Below, in pieces: positions 33,405 to 42,927 of a DNA stretch of 64,000 nucleotides. The stretch covers positions 20,129-84,128 of the forward strand of contig NZ_FCOM02000027.1 of NCBI RefSeq assembly GCF_001544695.2. The letters are read 5' to 3'. Within the stretch, counting starts at the first letter, position 1. Every line of letters begins with the position of its first letter. The DNA is from Caballeronia arvi. GTDB lineage: Bacteria > Pseudomonadota > Gammaproteobacteria > Burkholderiales > Burkholderiaceae. The position numbers and the translations under genes were made by a program. The notes under the pieces are model-generated. The model worked only from the letters and a program-made list of their open reading frames with translations, ran no database searches and was not told the DNA's origin.

Positions 33405-34909
33405 ACCGGTTCGCGCAGCTTTCACGCCGATATATCGCGCCGGGCGTGGCGGCGCTGTTGCTCGCACACGCGTCGCTGGCCGCCGAAAGCGCGGATGCGG
33501 TCATCGCGCCGCTGCCGCCGCTCCCCGCATCGCTCGACGAGCAGCCTGCGGATCAGATCGCGATCGACGCGGCTCCCCCGCAACCAGCGGTTCAAGGCGC
33601 GGACGCCGCCAAGCCGGCAGCCGAAGCCGTGGAAGCGCTCGAAGGACCGCCGGTCCCGCTGCCGGCGCCCGAACGCCTGAGCAGCGCCCAATCCGGCGGC
33701 AACGACGGCAAGCCGATCACGCTCGACCTGAAAAACGCGGATCTGAGCGCCGCGCTGCATGCGTTTGCGCGCTTCACGGGCCTGAACATCGTCGCGAGCG
33801 AGAAAGTGCGCGGACAGGTGTCGATGAATCTCGTCGCCGTGCCGTGGCGGCGCGCATTCGACACGCTGCTGGAAGTCAACGGCCTCGCGATGGAACAGCA
33901 TGGCAACCTGATCTGGGTCGCGCCGATCGCGGAACTCGCCGCGCGCGAGAAGCTGCGCTTCGAGGCCCACGCGCGCGCCGCGGATCTCGAGCCGCTCGCG
34001 AGTCGTACGTTCGTGCTGCGCTATTCGCGTGCGGAAGAGCTGCGCAAGATGCTGACGGGTTCGGGCAATCAGCGCGTGCTATCCAAGCGCGGCTCCGTCA
34101 TCGCGGATGCGCGCACGAACCTGCTCTTCGTCACCGATCTCGACGCGCGCATCCAGCAGATCGGCGAACTGATCGCGCTCATCGATAAGCCGACGCCGCA
34201 GGTGATGATCGAGGCGAAGATCGTCGAGGGCGAGGCGGGGCTGTCGCGCAATCTCGGCGTCAAGCTGGGCGTCGCGCCGCAAAGCGATCCGGCGACCGGG
34301 CTCGCGGGCGGGAAGGACGGTGTGGTATACGATCTGTCGGCGGGGCCGATCAACGGTTTCGACGCGGCGACCGCCGGGCTGACGCTGTTCGTCGCGCAGG
34401 CCACGCGGCTGCTCAACGTCGAAGTGAGCGCGCTGGAAGCGGAAGGGCGCGGACAGATCGTATCGCGTCCGCGCGTCGTGACGGCGGACCGGGTGAAGTC
34501 GGTCGTCGAGCAGGGCATGGAAGTGCCGTATCAGGCGAAGGTCGGCAACGGTATGTCGGGCGTGCAGTTTCGGCGCGCAACGCTCAAACTGGAGGTCGAG
34601 CCGCAGATCACGCCGCATGGCCACGTCATTCTGGATCTCGACATCACGAAGGACAGTCTCGGCGAGCAGACGGCGAACGGCCCGGCCATCCACACCAAGC
34701 ACGTCCAGACGCGCGTGGAAGTGGAAAACGGCGGAACGGTCGCGATCGGCGGTATTTATTCCAACGACGAGCGCGACGACGTGACTGGCGTGCCGGGTTT
34801 GTCGAAGCTGCCGCTGATCGGCTGGCTGTTTCGTCACGACGCGCGGCGCAGCTCGAAAAGCGAACTGGTCATATTGATTACGCCACATGTGATAGCGAGC
34901 GGCGGCTGA
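33401..34909 (+). CDS. pilQ: Type IV pilus secretin PilQ, short form
   Basis: 502 residues from GTG 33401, which overlaps the previous stop (GTGA). A signal peptide ends near residue 28 (HASLAAES). After a Pro/Ala linker come a secretin/TonB short N-terminal domain (ITLDLKNADLSAALHAFARF), an N1 domain with IAELIDKPTPQVMIEAKIVE, and the secretin barrel with VPYQ and GGIYSNDERDDVTGVPGLSKLP. It ends KSELVILITPHVI. Typical PilQ is about 700 residues with AMIN peptidoglycan-binding domains in front; none is seen here. PilM/N partners argue against a type II GspD. Confidence 0.88.
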   Translation: MNRFAQLSRRYIAPGVAALLLAHASLAAESADAVIAPLPPLPASLDEQPADQIAIDAAPPQPAVQGADAAKPAAEAVEALEGPPVPLPAPERLSSAQSGGNDGKPITLDLKNADLSAALHAFARFTGLNIVASEKVRGQVSMNLVAVPWRRAFDTLLEVNGLAMEQHGNLIWVAPIAELAAREKLRFEAHARAADLEPLASRTFVLRYSRAEELRKMLTGSGNQRVLSKRGSVIADARTNLLFVTDLDARIQQIGELIALIDKPTPQVMIEAKIVEGEAGLSRNLGVKLGVAPQSDPATGLAGGKDGVVYDLSAGPINGFDAATAGLTLFVAQATRLLNVEVSALEAEGRGQIVSRPRVVTADRVKSVVEQGMEVPYQAKVGNGMSGVQFRRATLKLEVEPQITPHGHVILDLDITKDSLGEQTANGPAIHTKHVQTRVEVENGGTVAIGGIYSNDERDDVTGVPGLSKLPLIGWLFRHDARRSSKSELVILITPHVIASGG

Positions 34910-35002
34910 GCGCAGCCACAAAGGGGCGCGACTCGACAAAGCGGGCGGTTTGCCCTTAAGCTGCCGCACGAACGAATTGCATCGAACTGGAAGGGAACCG
35001 AG

Positions 35003-35548
35003 TTGCAGGAAGGGCACGCGAACGCGAACATTTTTTTCGTCGGACTCATGGGGGCGGGTAAGACCACCGTGGGCCGTGCGGTTGCGCGCCGTCTGCAGCG
35101 CTCGTTCATCGATTCGGATCTGGAGATCGAAGCGCGCACGGGCGCCCGGATTCCGGTGATCTGGGAACTCGAGGGCGAGGACGGGTTTCGTCAGCGTGAG
35201 GCACATATCATCGATGAGCTGTCGCAGCGCAACGGCATCGTGCTCGCAACGGGCGGCGGCGCGGTGCTGCGTCCCGAGAACCGCGAACATCTGAAGAATC
35301 GCGGCATCGTCATTTATCTGCGCGCGAATCCGCACGATCTGTGGCAGCGCACGCGGCGCGACAAGAATCGCCCGCTGTTGCAGACCGAAGACCCGCGCGG
35401 CAAGCTCGAAGCGCTTTTCCACACGCGCGATCCGCTGTATCACGAATGCGCGCACTTCGTTGTGGAAACGGGGCGGCCGACCGTGAACGCGCTCGTGAAC
35501 ATGGTCCTGATGCAACTGGAGGTCGCCGGCGTCGTCAAACCGGCCTGA
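35003..35548 (+). CDS. aroK: Shikimate kinase
   Basis: 181 residues from TTG 35003 after AAGGGAACC. It phosphorylates shikimate at C3 in aromatic amino acid synthesis. The P-loop GLMGAGKTTVGRAVARRL (about residues 14-31), the shikimate-binding D-x-D (SFIDSDLEIE) and the GGGAV motif are visible, as is the lid RTRRDKNRPLL. It sits between pilQ and aroB, a conserved order in many proteobacteria. Confidence 0.95.
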   Translation: MQEGHANANIFFVGLMGAGKTTVGRAVARRLQRSFIDSDLEIEARTGARIPVIWELEGEDGFRQREAHIIDELSQRNGIVLATGGGAVLRPENREHLKNRGIVIYLRANPHDLWQRTRRDKNRPLLQTEDPRGKLEALFHTRDPLYHECAHFVVETGRPTVNALVNMVLMQLEVAGVVKPA

Positions 35549-35555
35549 AGATCAC

Positions 35556-36641
35556 ATGTCCGCCATGAATATAGTCAACGTCGAACTGGGCGAGCGCGCC
35601 TATCCCATTCATATCGGTGCGGACCTGATCGGCCGCAGCGAACTTTTCGCGCCGCATATCAAGGGTGCGTCCGTGGCGATCGTCACGAACTCCACCATCG
35701 ATCCGCTCTACGGCGACCAGTTGCGTGCGGCGCTCGAACCGCTCGGCAAGAAAGTGACGACGGTCGTCCTTCCTGACGGCGAGGCGCACAAGAACTGGGA
35801 AACGCTCAACAAGATCTTCGATGCGCTCCTCACCGAACGTGCCGACCGCAAGACGACGCTGATCGCGCTCGGCGGCGGCGTCGTCGGCGACATGACCGGC
35901 TTCGCGGCTGCGTGCTACATGCGCGGCGTGCCGTTCATCCAGGTTCCGACTACGCTGCTGTCGCAAGTCGATTCGTCTGTCGGTGGCAAGACGGGCATCA
36001 ATCATCCGCTCGGCAAGAACATGATCGGCGCGTTCTATCAGCCGCAAGCGGTGATCGCGGATATCGGTGCGCTGCGGACTTTGCCGGAGCGCGAGCTGGC
36101 CGCGGGCATCGCCGAAGTCATCAAGACGGCCGCGATCAAGGACGCCGATTTCTTCGAGTGGATCGAAGCGAACATCGACGCGCTCAATCGTCTGGACGAA
36201 AACGCCCTCGCGCACGCCGTGAAGCGCTCGTGCGAGATCAAGGCGTCGGTGGTGGCGTCGGACGAGCGCGAAGGCGGGCAGCGCGCGATCCTTAATTTCG
36301 GCCATACCTTCGGCCATGCGATCGAAGCCGGTCTCGGCTACGGCGAATGGCTGCACGGCGAGGCGGTCGGCTGCGGCATGGTGATGGCGGCGGACCTGTC
36401 CGTGCGCCTCGGCAAGCTCGACGAAGCCGCGCGCCAGCGTCTCGTGCGCGTGATCGAAGCGGCCAGGCTGCCAGTCACGGCGCCCAGGCTCGGCGACGAC
36501 CGCTACGTCGATCTGATGAAGGTCGACAAGAAAGCGGAAGCCGGCGAGATCAAATTCATTCTGCTGACCCGCTTCGGCGCGACCGAGATCACGAGCGCGC
36601 CCGATCAGGCGGTGCGCGCGACGCTCGCAGCCAGCGTCTGA
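35556..36641 (+). CDS. aroB: 3-dehydroquinate synthase
   Basis: 361 residues. It converts DAHP to 3-dehydroquinate with NAD and zinc. Seen: the NAD-binding GGGVVGDMTGFAAACYMRG (about residues 107-125), VPTTLLSQVDSSVGGKTGIN, and metal ligands within NFGHTFGHAIE and WLHGEAVGCGM. Two in-frame ATGs, 35556 and 35565, are possible. It lies 7 bp after aroK, and 54 bp separate it from dgt. Confidence 0.96.
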   Translation: MSAMNIVNVELGERAYPIHIGADLIGRSELFAPHIKGASVAIVTNSTIDPLYGDQLRAALEPLGKKVTTVVLPDGEAHKNWETLNKIFDALLTERADRKTTLIALGGGVVGDMTGFAAACYMRGVPFIQVPTTLLSQVDSSVGGKTGINHPLGKNMIGAFYQPQAVIADIGALRTLPERELAAGIAEVIKTAAIKDADFFEWIEANIDALNRLDENALAHAVKRSCEIKASVVASDEREGGQRAILNFGHTFGHAIEAGLGYGEWLHGEAVGCGMVMAADLSVRLGKLDEAARQRLVRVIEAARLPVTAPRLGDDRYVDLMKVDKKAEAGEIKFILLTRFGATEITSAPDQAVRATLAASV

Positions 36642-36695
36642 TCCGCGCGAGCGGCGGCTAATACGACGAAGCACCACGACGAAGCGGAGCAGCCG

Positions 36696-37916
36696 GTGAG
36701 CGAAAAAGAACAGCAACTTCCGCCGGGCGCGCCGTCGTCGCTCGCGCTCGAGGCGCATCTCGCGCCGTACGCCGCGCATTCGTCGCAATCGCGCGGGCGC
36801 AGATTCGCCGAAGCGCCGCCCGCCGCGCGCACCGAGTTCCAGCGCGACCGCGACCGCATCGTGCATTCGACCGCGTTTCGCCGGCTCGAATACAAGACGC
36901 AGGTCTTCGTCAATCACGAAGGCGACCTCTTCCGCACGCGGCTCACGCACAGTCTCGAAGTCGCGCAGATCGCGCGTTCGGTCGCGCGCAATCTGCGGCT
37001 GAACGAGGATCTCGTCGAAGCGATTTCGCTCGCGCACGATCTCGGCCACACGCCGTTCGGCCACGCCGGACAGGATGCGCTGCACGAATGCATGCGCGAT
37101 CACGGCGGCTTCGAGCACAATCTGCAGAGCCTCGCAGTGGTCGATCAACTCGAAGAGCACTACGGCGCGTTCAACGGCCTGAACTTGTGCTTCGAAACGC
37201 GCGAAGGCATTCTCAAGCATTGTTCGCGTGAGAACGCGCGCAAGCTCGGCGATCTCGGCGAGCGCTTTCTCACCGGCAAGCAGCCTTCGCTCGAAGCGCA
37301 GATCGCGAATGTCGCGGATGAAATCGCGTACAACAATCACGATGTCGACGACGGCCTGCGCTCCGGCCTCATCACGCTCGAACAGCTTTCCGAAGTGAGC
37401 CTGTGGCACACGCATTTCGATGCCGCCCGCGCCGATTATCCGAACATCGAAGGGCGCAGGCTGATTCACGAGACTATCCGCCGCATCATCAATACGCTGA
37501 TCGTCGATCTGATCGAGTCGACGAGCCGCAATCTCGAACGCGTCGCGCCGCAATCGCTCGACGATATCCGCAAGGCGCCGTCGCTCGTCGCGCACAGCGA
37601 TGAAGTCGCGGCTCAGGCGGCGCAACTCAAGCGCTTTCTGTTCAAGAACCTGTACCGGCACTATCGCGTGATGCGTATGGCGAACAAGGCGAAGCGCGTC
37701 GTGACGGGCCTGTTCGAAGCCTTCACCGATGACCCGCGTCTTCTACCGCCTGCATATCAGGCGCGCTTGCCAGTGGCGGAGGAATCGGCCAACGATGCGC
37801 CTTCATTGAGCCATGACAGCTCGCAGGCGCGGCTGATCGCGCATTACATCGCCGGCATGACGGATCGCTACGCATTGAAAGAGTATCAACGCCTGTTTGT
37901 CATCGACAACAACTAA
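36696..37916 (+). CDS. dgt: Deoxyguanosinetriphosphate triphosphohydrolase-like protein
   Basis: 406 residues from GTG 36696, which follows CGGAGCAGCCG. It is an HD-superfamily phosphohydrolase of the dGTPase-like group that releases tripolyphosphate from dNTPs. HD-domain residues: HSLEVAQIARSVAR, AHDLGHTPFGHAGQDAL, and a distal EIAYNNHDVDDGL that supplies the last Asp. The first 45 residues are variable. The aroB-dgt neighbourhood is usual in Burkholderia and relatives. Confidence 0.93.
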   Translation: MSEKEQQLPPGAPSSLALEAHLAPYAAHSSQSRGRRFAEAPPAARTEFQRDRDRIVHSTAFRRLEYKTQVFVNHEGDLFRTRLTHSLEVAQIARSVARNLRLNEDLVEAISLAHDLGHTPFGHAGQDALHECMRDHGGFEHNLQSLAVVDQLEEHYGAFNGLNLCFETREGILKHCSRENARKLGDLGERFLTGKQPSLEAQIANVADEIAYNNHDVDDGLRSGLITLEQLSEVSLWHTHFDAARADYPNIEGRRLIHETIRRIINTLIVDLIESTSRNLERVAPQSLDDIRKAPSLVAHSDEVAAQAAQLKRFLFKNLYRHYRVMRMANKAKRVVTGLFEAFTDDPRLLPPAYQARLPVAEESANDAPSLSHDSSQARLIAHYIAGMTDRYALKEYQRLFVIDNN

Positions 37917-37960
37917 GATCGCGCGTTTCTAAGCGCGAATCCTCAAAAGGAGACTCATCG

Positions 37961-39286
37961 ATGAGCTGCAAGCCCTTGTTCCGCTCGATCCCGGCGGCCG
38001 CCGTTCTCATGTTCGGCGCCGCCACGGCCGCACACGCCGCGACGGAAATCCAGTTCTGGCACGCGATGGAAGCCGCGCTCGGCGAGCGCGTGAGCGACAT
38101 CGCCACCGACTTCAACAAGTCCCAGAGCGATTACAAGATCGTTCCCGTGTTCAAGGGCACGTATGACCAGACGCTCGCGGCGGGCATCGCGGCGTATCGC
38201 AGCGGCAATGCGCCCGCGATCCTGCAAGTCTACGAAGTCGGCACAGCGACGATGATGCAGGCGAAGAAAGCCGTCATTCCCGTCTCCGATGTGTTCAAGC
38301 AGGCAGGCGTGCCGCTCGACGAAAAGGCATTCGTGCCGACCATCGCCGGCTATTACAGCGACGCGAAGACCGGCCATCTCATCTCGATGCCGTTCAACAG
38401 CTCGACGCCCGTTCTCTACTACAACAAGGACGCGTTCAAGAAGGCCGGGCTCGATCCGAATCAGCCGCCGAAAACCTGGGCCGACGTCGAAGCCGACGCG
38501 AAGAAGCTGAAAGCCGCGGGTTACTCGTGCGGTTATTCCTCGGGATGGCAGAGCTGGATTCAGCTCGAAAATTACAGCGCGTGGCACGCCGCGCCGTTCG
38601 CGACGAAGAACAACGGCTTCGACGGCCTCGACGCCAAGCTCGAATTCAACAAGCCGCTGCAGGTCGCGCATATCCAGTTCCTGCAGAACATGGCGAAGGA
38701 AGGCACGTTCACGTATGTGGGCCGCAAGGACGAGCCGGTGTCGAAGTTCTATAGCGGCGACTGCGGCATCATCACGAACTCGTCGGGCTCGCGTGCGACC
38801 ATCGCCAAATACGCGAAGTTCGATTACGGCGTCGGCATGATGCCGTACGACGCGAGCGTGAAGGGCGCGCCGCAGAACGCGATCATCGGCGGCGCGAGTT
38901 TGTGGGTGTTGTCGGGCAAGGACCCCACCGTCTACAAGGGCGTCGCGAAGTTCCTCGCGTATCTGTCGACGCCGGAAGTCGCCGCGAAATGGCATCAGGA
39001 CACGGGCTATCTGCCGGTCACGCAGGCCGCGTATGAGCTCACGCAGAAGCAGGGCTTTTACGACAAGAATCCGGGCGCGGACATCGCGATCAAGCAGATG
39101 ATGAACAAGCCGCCGCTGCCGTTCACGAAGGGCCTGCGTCTGGGCAACATGCCGCAGATCCGCACCATCGTCGATGAAGAGCTCGAGCAGGTCTGGGCCG
39201 AGAAGAAGACGCCGCAGCAAGCGCTCGACGCATCAGTGCAACGTGGCGACGAACTGCTGCGCCGTTTCGAAAAAACCGGCAATTAA
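37961..39286 (+). CDS. ugpB: sn-Glycerol-3-phosphate ABC transporter, substrate-binding protein
   Basis: 441 residues. A signal peptide (about residues 1-24, ending ATAAHAA) precedes an extracellular solute-binding family 1 fold. It opens TEIQFWHAMEAALGERVSDI, close to E. coli UgpB, with conserved NSSTPVLYYNKDAFKKAGL and the DCGIITNSSGSRA substrate region. Periplasmic. AAGGAGACTCATCG precedes the ATG. First gene of a five-gene ugpBAECQ operon. No Pho box was recognised upstream. Confidence 0.94.
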   Translation: MSCKPLFRSIPAAAVLMFGAATAAHAATEIQFWHAMEAALGERVSDIATDFNKSQSDYKIVPVFKGTYDQTLAAGIAAYRSGNAPAILQVYEVGTATMMQAKKAVIPVSDVFKQAGVPLDEKAFVPTIAGYYSDAKTGHLISMPFNSSTPVLYYNKDAFKKAGLDPNQPPKTWADVEADAKKLKAAGYSCGYSSGWQSWIQLENYSAWHAAPFATKNNGFDGLDAKLEFNKPLQVAHIQFLQNMAKEGTFTYVGRKDEPVSKFYSGDCGIITNSSGSRATIAKYAKFDYGVGMMPYDASVKGAPQNAIIGGASLWVLSGKDPTVYKGVAKFLAYLSTPEVAAKWHQDTGYLPVTQAAYELTQKQGFYDKNPGADIAIKQMMNKPPLPFTKGLRLGNMPQIRTIVDEELEQVWAEKKTPQQALDASVQRGDELLRRFEKTGN

Positions 39287-39346
39287 AGGTCACTAAGCGC
39301 ATGCGCCCGTGCTGAAAAAGCGCGGGCGCTTCTGGATAAGCCAAGC

Positions 39347-40231
39347 ATGGAAAAACGCTCTCGTTTCGATACGAGTGTCTTGCCGTATCTGCTCGTCGCG
39401 CCTCAGCTCGCAATCACCGCGCTGTTCTTTCTGTGGCCCGCGGGCGAAGCGCTCTGGCAGGCCACGCAAAGTCAGGATGCGTTCGGCACGTCGAGCGAGT
39501 TCGTCGGGCTCGCGAACTTCAGGCAGTTGTTCGCCGATCCGCTGTACCTGTCGTCGTTCAGCACGACGATGATCTTCTGCGCGCTCGTCACCGTGTCGGG
39601 GCTCGTGATCTCGCTCTTGCTCGCCGCGTGCGCGGATCGCGTGACGCGCGGCGCCAAGGCGTATCAGACGCTGCTCATCTGGCCGTATGCGGTGGCGCCC
39701 GCTATCGCCGCGGTGCTGTGGTCGTTTCTGTTCAACCCGAGCATCGGGCTCGTGACGTATGCGCTCGCGAAGCAGGGCATCATCTGGAATCACGCGCTCA
39801 ACGGCACGCAGGCGATGTTCCTCGTTGTGCTCGCGTCGGTATGGAAGCAGGTCAGCTACAACTTCCTGTTCTTCTACGCGGGCTTGCAGGCGATTCCGCA
39901 ATCGCTGATCGAAGCGGCCGCCATCGATGGCGCCGGACCCGTGCGGCGCTTCTTCGGCATCGCGTTGCCGTTGCTGTCGCCGACGAGCTTCTTCCTGCTC
40001 GTCGTGAATCTCGTGTACGCGTTCTTCGATACCTTCCCCGTCATCGATGCCGCGACCGGCGGCGGTCCCGCGCAATCGACCAAGACGCTCATCTACAAGA
40101 TCTTCGCGGAAGGTTTCCAGGGGCTCGACATCGGCAGCTCGGGCGCGCAGTCCGTCGTGCTGATGGTGATCGTCGTCGGGCTGACGGTCGTGCAGTTCCG
40201 CTTCGTCGAACGCAGGGTGCAATACTCATGA
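39347..40231 (+). CDS. ugpA: sn-Glycerol-3-phosphate ABC transporter permease UgpA
   Basis: 294 residues with six membrane spans. The cytoplasmic EAA loop reads EAAAIDGAGPVRRFFGIALP (about residues 188-207), the contact with the ATPase. It starts 60 bp after ugpB. The last four bases overlap ugpE (ATGA). Confidence 0.94.
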   Translation: MEKRSRFDTSVLPYLLVAPQLAITALFFLWPAGEALWQATQSQDAFGTSSEFVGLANFRQLFADPLYLSSFSTTMIFCALVTVSGLVISLLLAACADRVTRGAKAYQTLLIWPYAVAPAIAAVLWSFLFNPSIGLVTYALAKQGIIWNHALNGTQAMFLVVLASVWKQVSYNFLFFYAGLQAIPQSLIEAAAIDGAGPVRRFFGIALPLLSPTSFFLLVVNLVYAFFDTFPVIDAATGGGPAQSTKTLIYKIFAEGFQGLDIGSSGAQSVVLMVIVVGLTVVQFRFVERRVQYS

Positions 40232-41073
40232 TCGAAAACCGCCGCGGCTTCGATATCTTCTGTCACGCGGTGCTGCTGCTCGGCGTCGCCATGATCGTGT
40301 TTCCGGTGTACGTCGCGTTCTGCGCTGCTTCGATGAATTCGAAGGAAGTCTTCAGCGTGCCGCTCTCGCTGATTCCCAGCTCGCATCTTTTCGAGAACAT
40401 CGCGCACATCTGGACGCACGGCAGCGGCAACGCGGCGGCGCCGTTCGGTCTCATGCTGCTCAACAGCCTCGTGATGGCGCTCGTGATTTCGATCGGCAAG
40501 ATCGCGGTGTCGATCATTTCCGCGTACGCCATCGTCTTCTTCCGCTTTCCGATGAAGAACCTCGCGTTCTGGCTCATCTTCATCACGCTGATGCTGCCTG
40601 TCGAAGTGCGTATCTTCCCAACGGTCGAAGTCGTTTCGTCGATGCATCTGTCGAATACTTATGCCGGATTGACGCTGCCGCTGATCGCCTCCGCGACCGC
40701 AACGTTTCTCTTCCGCCAGTTCTTCATGACGCTGCCCGACGAACTGATGGAAGCGGCGCGCATCGACGGCGCGGGGCCGCTCCGATTTTTCTGGGACGTC
40801 GTGCTGCCGCTCTCGAAGACGAATATCGCGGCGCTCTTCGTCATTACGTTCATCTACGGCTGGAACCAGTATCTCTGGCCGATCCTCATCACCAATCAGG
40901 TGTCGCTGCAGACGGCGGTGGTCGGCATCAAGAGCATGATCGCGTCGGGCGATACCGCGACGGAATGGCATCTCGTGATGGCCGCGACGCTGCTCGCGAT
41001 GCTGCCGCCGCTCGCCGTCGTGCTGACGATGCAGCGCTGGTTCGTGCGCGGCCTCGTCGATTCCGAGAAATAA
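40228..41073 (+). CDS. ugpE: sn-Glycerol-3-phosphate ABC transporter permease UgpE
   Basis: 281 residues, second permease, beginning MIENRRGFDIFCHAVLLLGV. The EAA motif is EAARIDGAGPLRFFWDVVLP (about residues 173-192). The ATG at 40228 overlaps the ugpA stop; the frame remains open upstream but inside ugpA. Six spans, normal length. Confidence 0.94.
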   Translation: MIENRRGFDIFCHAVLLLGVAMIVFPVYVAFCAASMNSKEVFSVPLSLIPSSHLFENIAHIWTHGSGNAAAPFGLMLLNSLVMALVISIGKIAVSIISAYAIVFFRFPMKNLAFWLIFITLMLPVEVRIFPTVEVVSSMHLSNTYAGLTLPLIASATATFLFRQFFMTLPDELMEAARIDGAGPLRFFWDVVLPLSKTNIAALFVITFIYGWNQYLWPILITNQVSLQTAVVGIKSMIASGDTATEWHLVMAATLLAMLPPLAVVLTMQRWFVRGLVDSEK

Positions 41074-41077
41074 AAAC

Positions 41078-42154
41078 ATGGCTGCGTTGAATCTGAAAAG
41101 CGTCAAAAAGACTTACGACGGCGCGAACTACGTGCTGCATGGCATCGATGTGGCGATCGAAGACGGCGAGTTCGTCGTGATGGTCGGACCGTCGGGCTGC
41201 GGCAAGTCCACGTTGCTGCGCATGGTCGCGGGTCTCGAGTCCGTGTCCGAAGGCGCGATCGAAATCGGTGGCAAGGTCGTGAACAAGCTGGAGCCGAAGG
41301 ATCGCGACATCGCGATGGTCTTTCAGAACTACGCGCTCTATCCGCACATGAGCGTCGCGCAGAACATGGCGTATGCGCTCAAGATCGGCGGTTTCGAGAA
41401 GAAGATCATCGACGAACGCGTGACGAACGCTGCGCGTATCCTTGAACTCGAACATTTGCTGGCGCGCAAGCCGCGCGAGTTGTCGGGCGGGCAGCGGCAG
41501 CGCGTCGCGATGGGCCGTGCGATCGTGCGCGAACCCGCAGTGTTTCTGTTCGACGAGCCGCTTTCGAATCTCGACGCCAAGCTGCGCGTGCAGATGCGCC
41601 TCGAAATCCAGCGCCTGCATGCGCGGCTCGCGACGACGAGCCTGTATGTCACGCACGATCAGATCGAAGCGATGACCCTGGCGCAGCGCGTCATCGTGAT
41701 GAACAAGGGGCACGCCGAGCAGATCGGTGCGCCGACCGAAGTGTACGAACGTCCGGCGACGGTGTTCGTCGCGAGTTTCATCGGGTCGCCTGCGATGAAT
41801 CTGCTCGAAGGGCGTGTGTCGGAAGACGGCGCGACTTTCATCGTCGCGGGCGATGGACCTTCATTGCCGGTATCCGGCGTGAATAGCGCGATGCATGGGC
41901 GCGAGTGGATCATCGGCATTCGTCCGGAACATATGACGCCGGGCATCGATAACGCCGCAACCGTCACGCTCGATGTCGATTCGGCGGAGTTGCTCGGCGC
42001 GGACAATCTCGCGCATGGCAGATGGGGCAAGCACGATGTGGCGGCGCGCTTGCCGCATGAGCATCGGCCGCGGCGCGGCGAGCGGTTGAACGTGTCGTTG
42101 CCCGCGCGGCATCTGCATTTTTTCGATCCGTCGACGGGACTGCGCGCGAACTAA
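41078..42154 (+). CDS. ugpC: sn-Glycerol-3-phosphate ABC transporter ATPase UgpC
   Basis: 358 residues of the MalK-like CUT1 ATPase family. Walker A GPSGCGKST (about residues 37-45), Q-loop QNYALYPHMS, signature LSGGQRQR, Walker B VFLFDEPLSNLD and switch THDQ are all intact. A C-terminal TOBE/regulatory domain (from about residue 240) follows. It starts 4 bp after ugpE. Confidence 0.95.
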   Translation: MAALNLKSVKKTYDGANYVLHGIDVAIEDGEFVVMVGPSGCGKSTLLRMVAGLESVSEGAIEIGGKVVNKLEPKDRDIAMVFQNYALYPHMSVAQNMAYALKIGGFEKKIIDERVTNAARILELEHLLARKPRELSGGQRQRVAMGRAIVREPAVFLFDEPLSNLDAKLRVQMRLEIQRLHARLATTSLYVTHDQIEAMTLAQRVIVMNKGHAEQIGAPTEVYERPATVFVASFIGSPAMNLLEGRVSEDGATFIVAGDGPSLPVSGVNSAMHGREWIIGIRPEHMTPGIDNAATVTLDVDSAELLGADNLAHGRWGKHDVAARLPHEHRPRRGERLNVSLPARHLHFFDPSTGLRAN

Positions 42155-42167
42155 TGGAGGCGATGCG

Positions 42168-42923
42168 ATGAGAACCTGGCCTTATCCCGCGATCGTCGCG
42201 CATCGCGGCGGCGGCAAGCTCGCGCCGGAGAACACGCTCGAAGCCATCGACGTGGGCGCGCGTCTCGGCCATCGGATGATCGAGTTCGACGCGAAGCTCT
42301 CCGCCGACGATATCGTCTTCCTGCTGCACGACGACGCAGTGGATCGCACGTCGAACGGCCGCGGCGCGGCGAAAGCGCTGACTTACGCGCAGTTGCGCGC
42401 GCTCGACGCGGGCTCGTGGTTCGGCGCGGAGTTCGCAAACGCGCGCATGCCGACGCTCGCGCAAGTGCACGAGCGATGCATCAAGCATGGGCTCGCTGCG
42501 AACATCGAGATCAAGCCGTGTCAGGGGCGCGATATTGAAACAGGCGTGCTCGTGGCGCGCGAGGCGGCGCGCTTGTGGGCGGATGCCGAACCGGCGCCGC
42601 TGTTGTCATCGTTCTCGTATGCGGCGCTCGAAGCCGCGCGCGATGTCGCGCCGAACCTGCCGCGCGGCATGCTTTACGAACGCGTGCCCGCGAACTGGCG
42701 CGCGCAGACGGCGGCATTGTCGTGTGTATCGCTGCACGCGAGCCATCGCGCGCTCGATGAGTCGCTCGTCGCGCAGATCAAGGATGCGGGCCTGCGCATC
42801 CTCGCCTACACGGTGAACGATCCGGCGCGCGCGCGTCTGCTCGCGCAATGGGGTGTCGATGCAATCTGTACGGATCGCATCGACATCATTGGCGCGGATT
42901 TTCTGGAAGCTTCGCCGGGCTGA
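42168..42923 (+). CDS. ugpQ: Glycerophosphodiester phosphodiesterase
   Basis: 251 residues, cytoplasmic form with no signal peptide. It cleaves glycerophosphodiesters entering through the Ugp transporter into glycerol-3-phosphate and an alcohol. Catalytic and metal residues: AHRGGGKLAPENTLEA (residues 11-26), EFDAKLSADD, FLLHDDAVDRTSNG (second catalytic His), and the EIKP motif. Last gene of the ugp operon; it ends 4 bp from the convergent small gene, leaving no room for a separate terminator. Confidence 0.95.
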   Translation: MRTWPYPAIVAHRGGGKLAPENTLEAIDVGARLGHRMIEFDAKLSADDIVFLLHDDAVDRTSNGRGAAKALTYAQLRALDAGSWFGAEFANARMPTLAQVHERCIKHGLAANIEIKPCQGRDIETGVLVAREAARLWADAEPAPLLSSFSYAALEAARDVAPNLPRGMLYERVPANWRAQTAALSCVSLHASHRALDESLVAQIKDAGLRILAYTVNDPARARLLAQWGVDAICTDRIDIIGADFLEASPG

Positions 42924-42927
42924 AACG

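Noticed and set aside
33401..34909. The secretin as a type II secretion GspD
   Set aside because: It is short, lacks the N0-N3 series, and lies behind PilM/PilN/PilO-like genes in the usual pilMNOPQ-aroK-aroB order.
36696..37916. Frameshift or truncation in dgt because of its variable 45-residue start
   Set aside because: The HD core is complete, and a GTG with GGAG at fair spacing explains the start; variable N-termini are common in this family.
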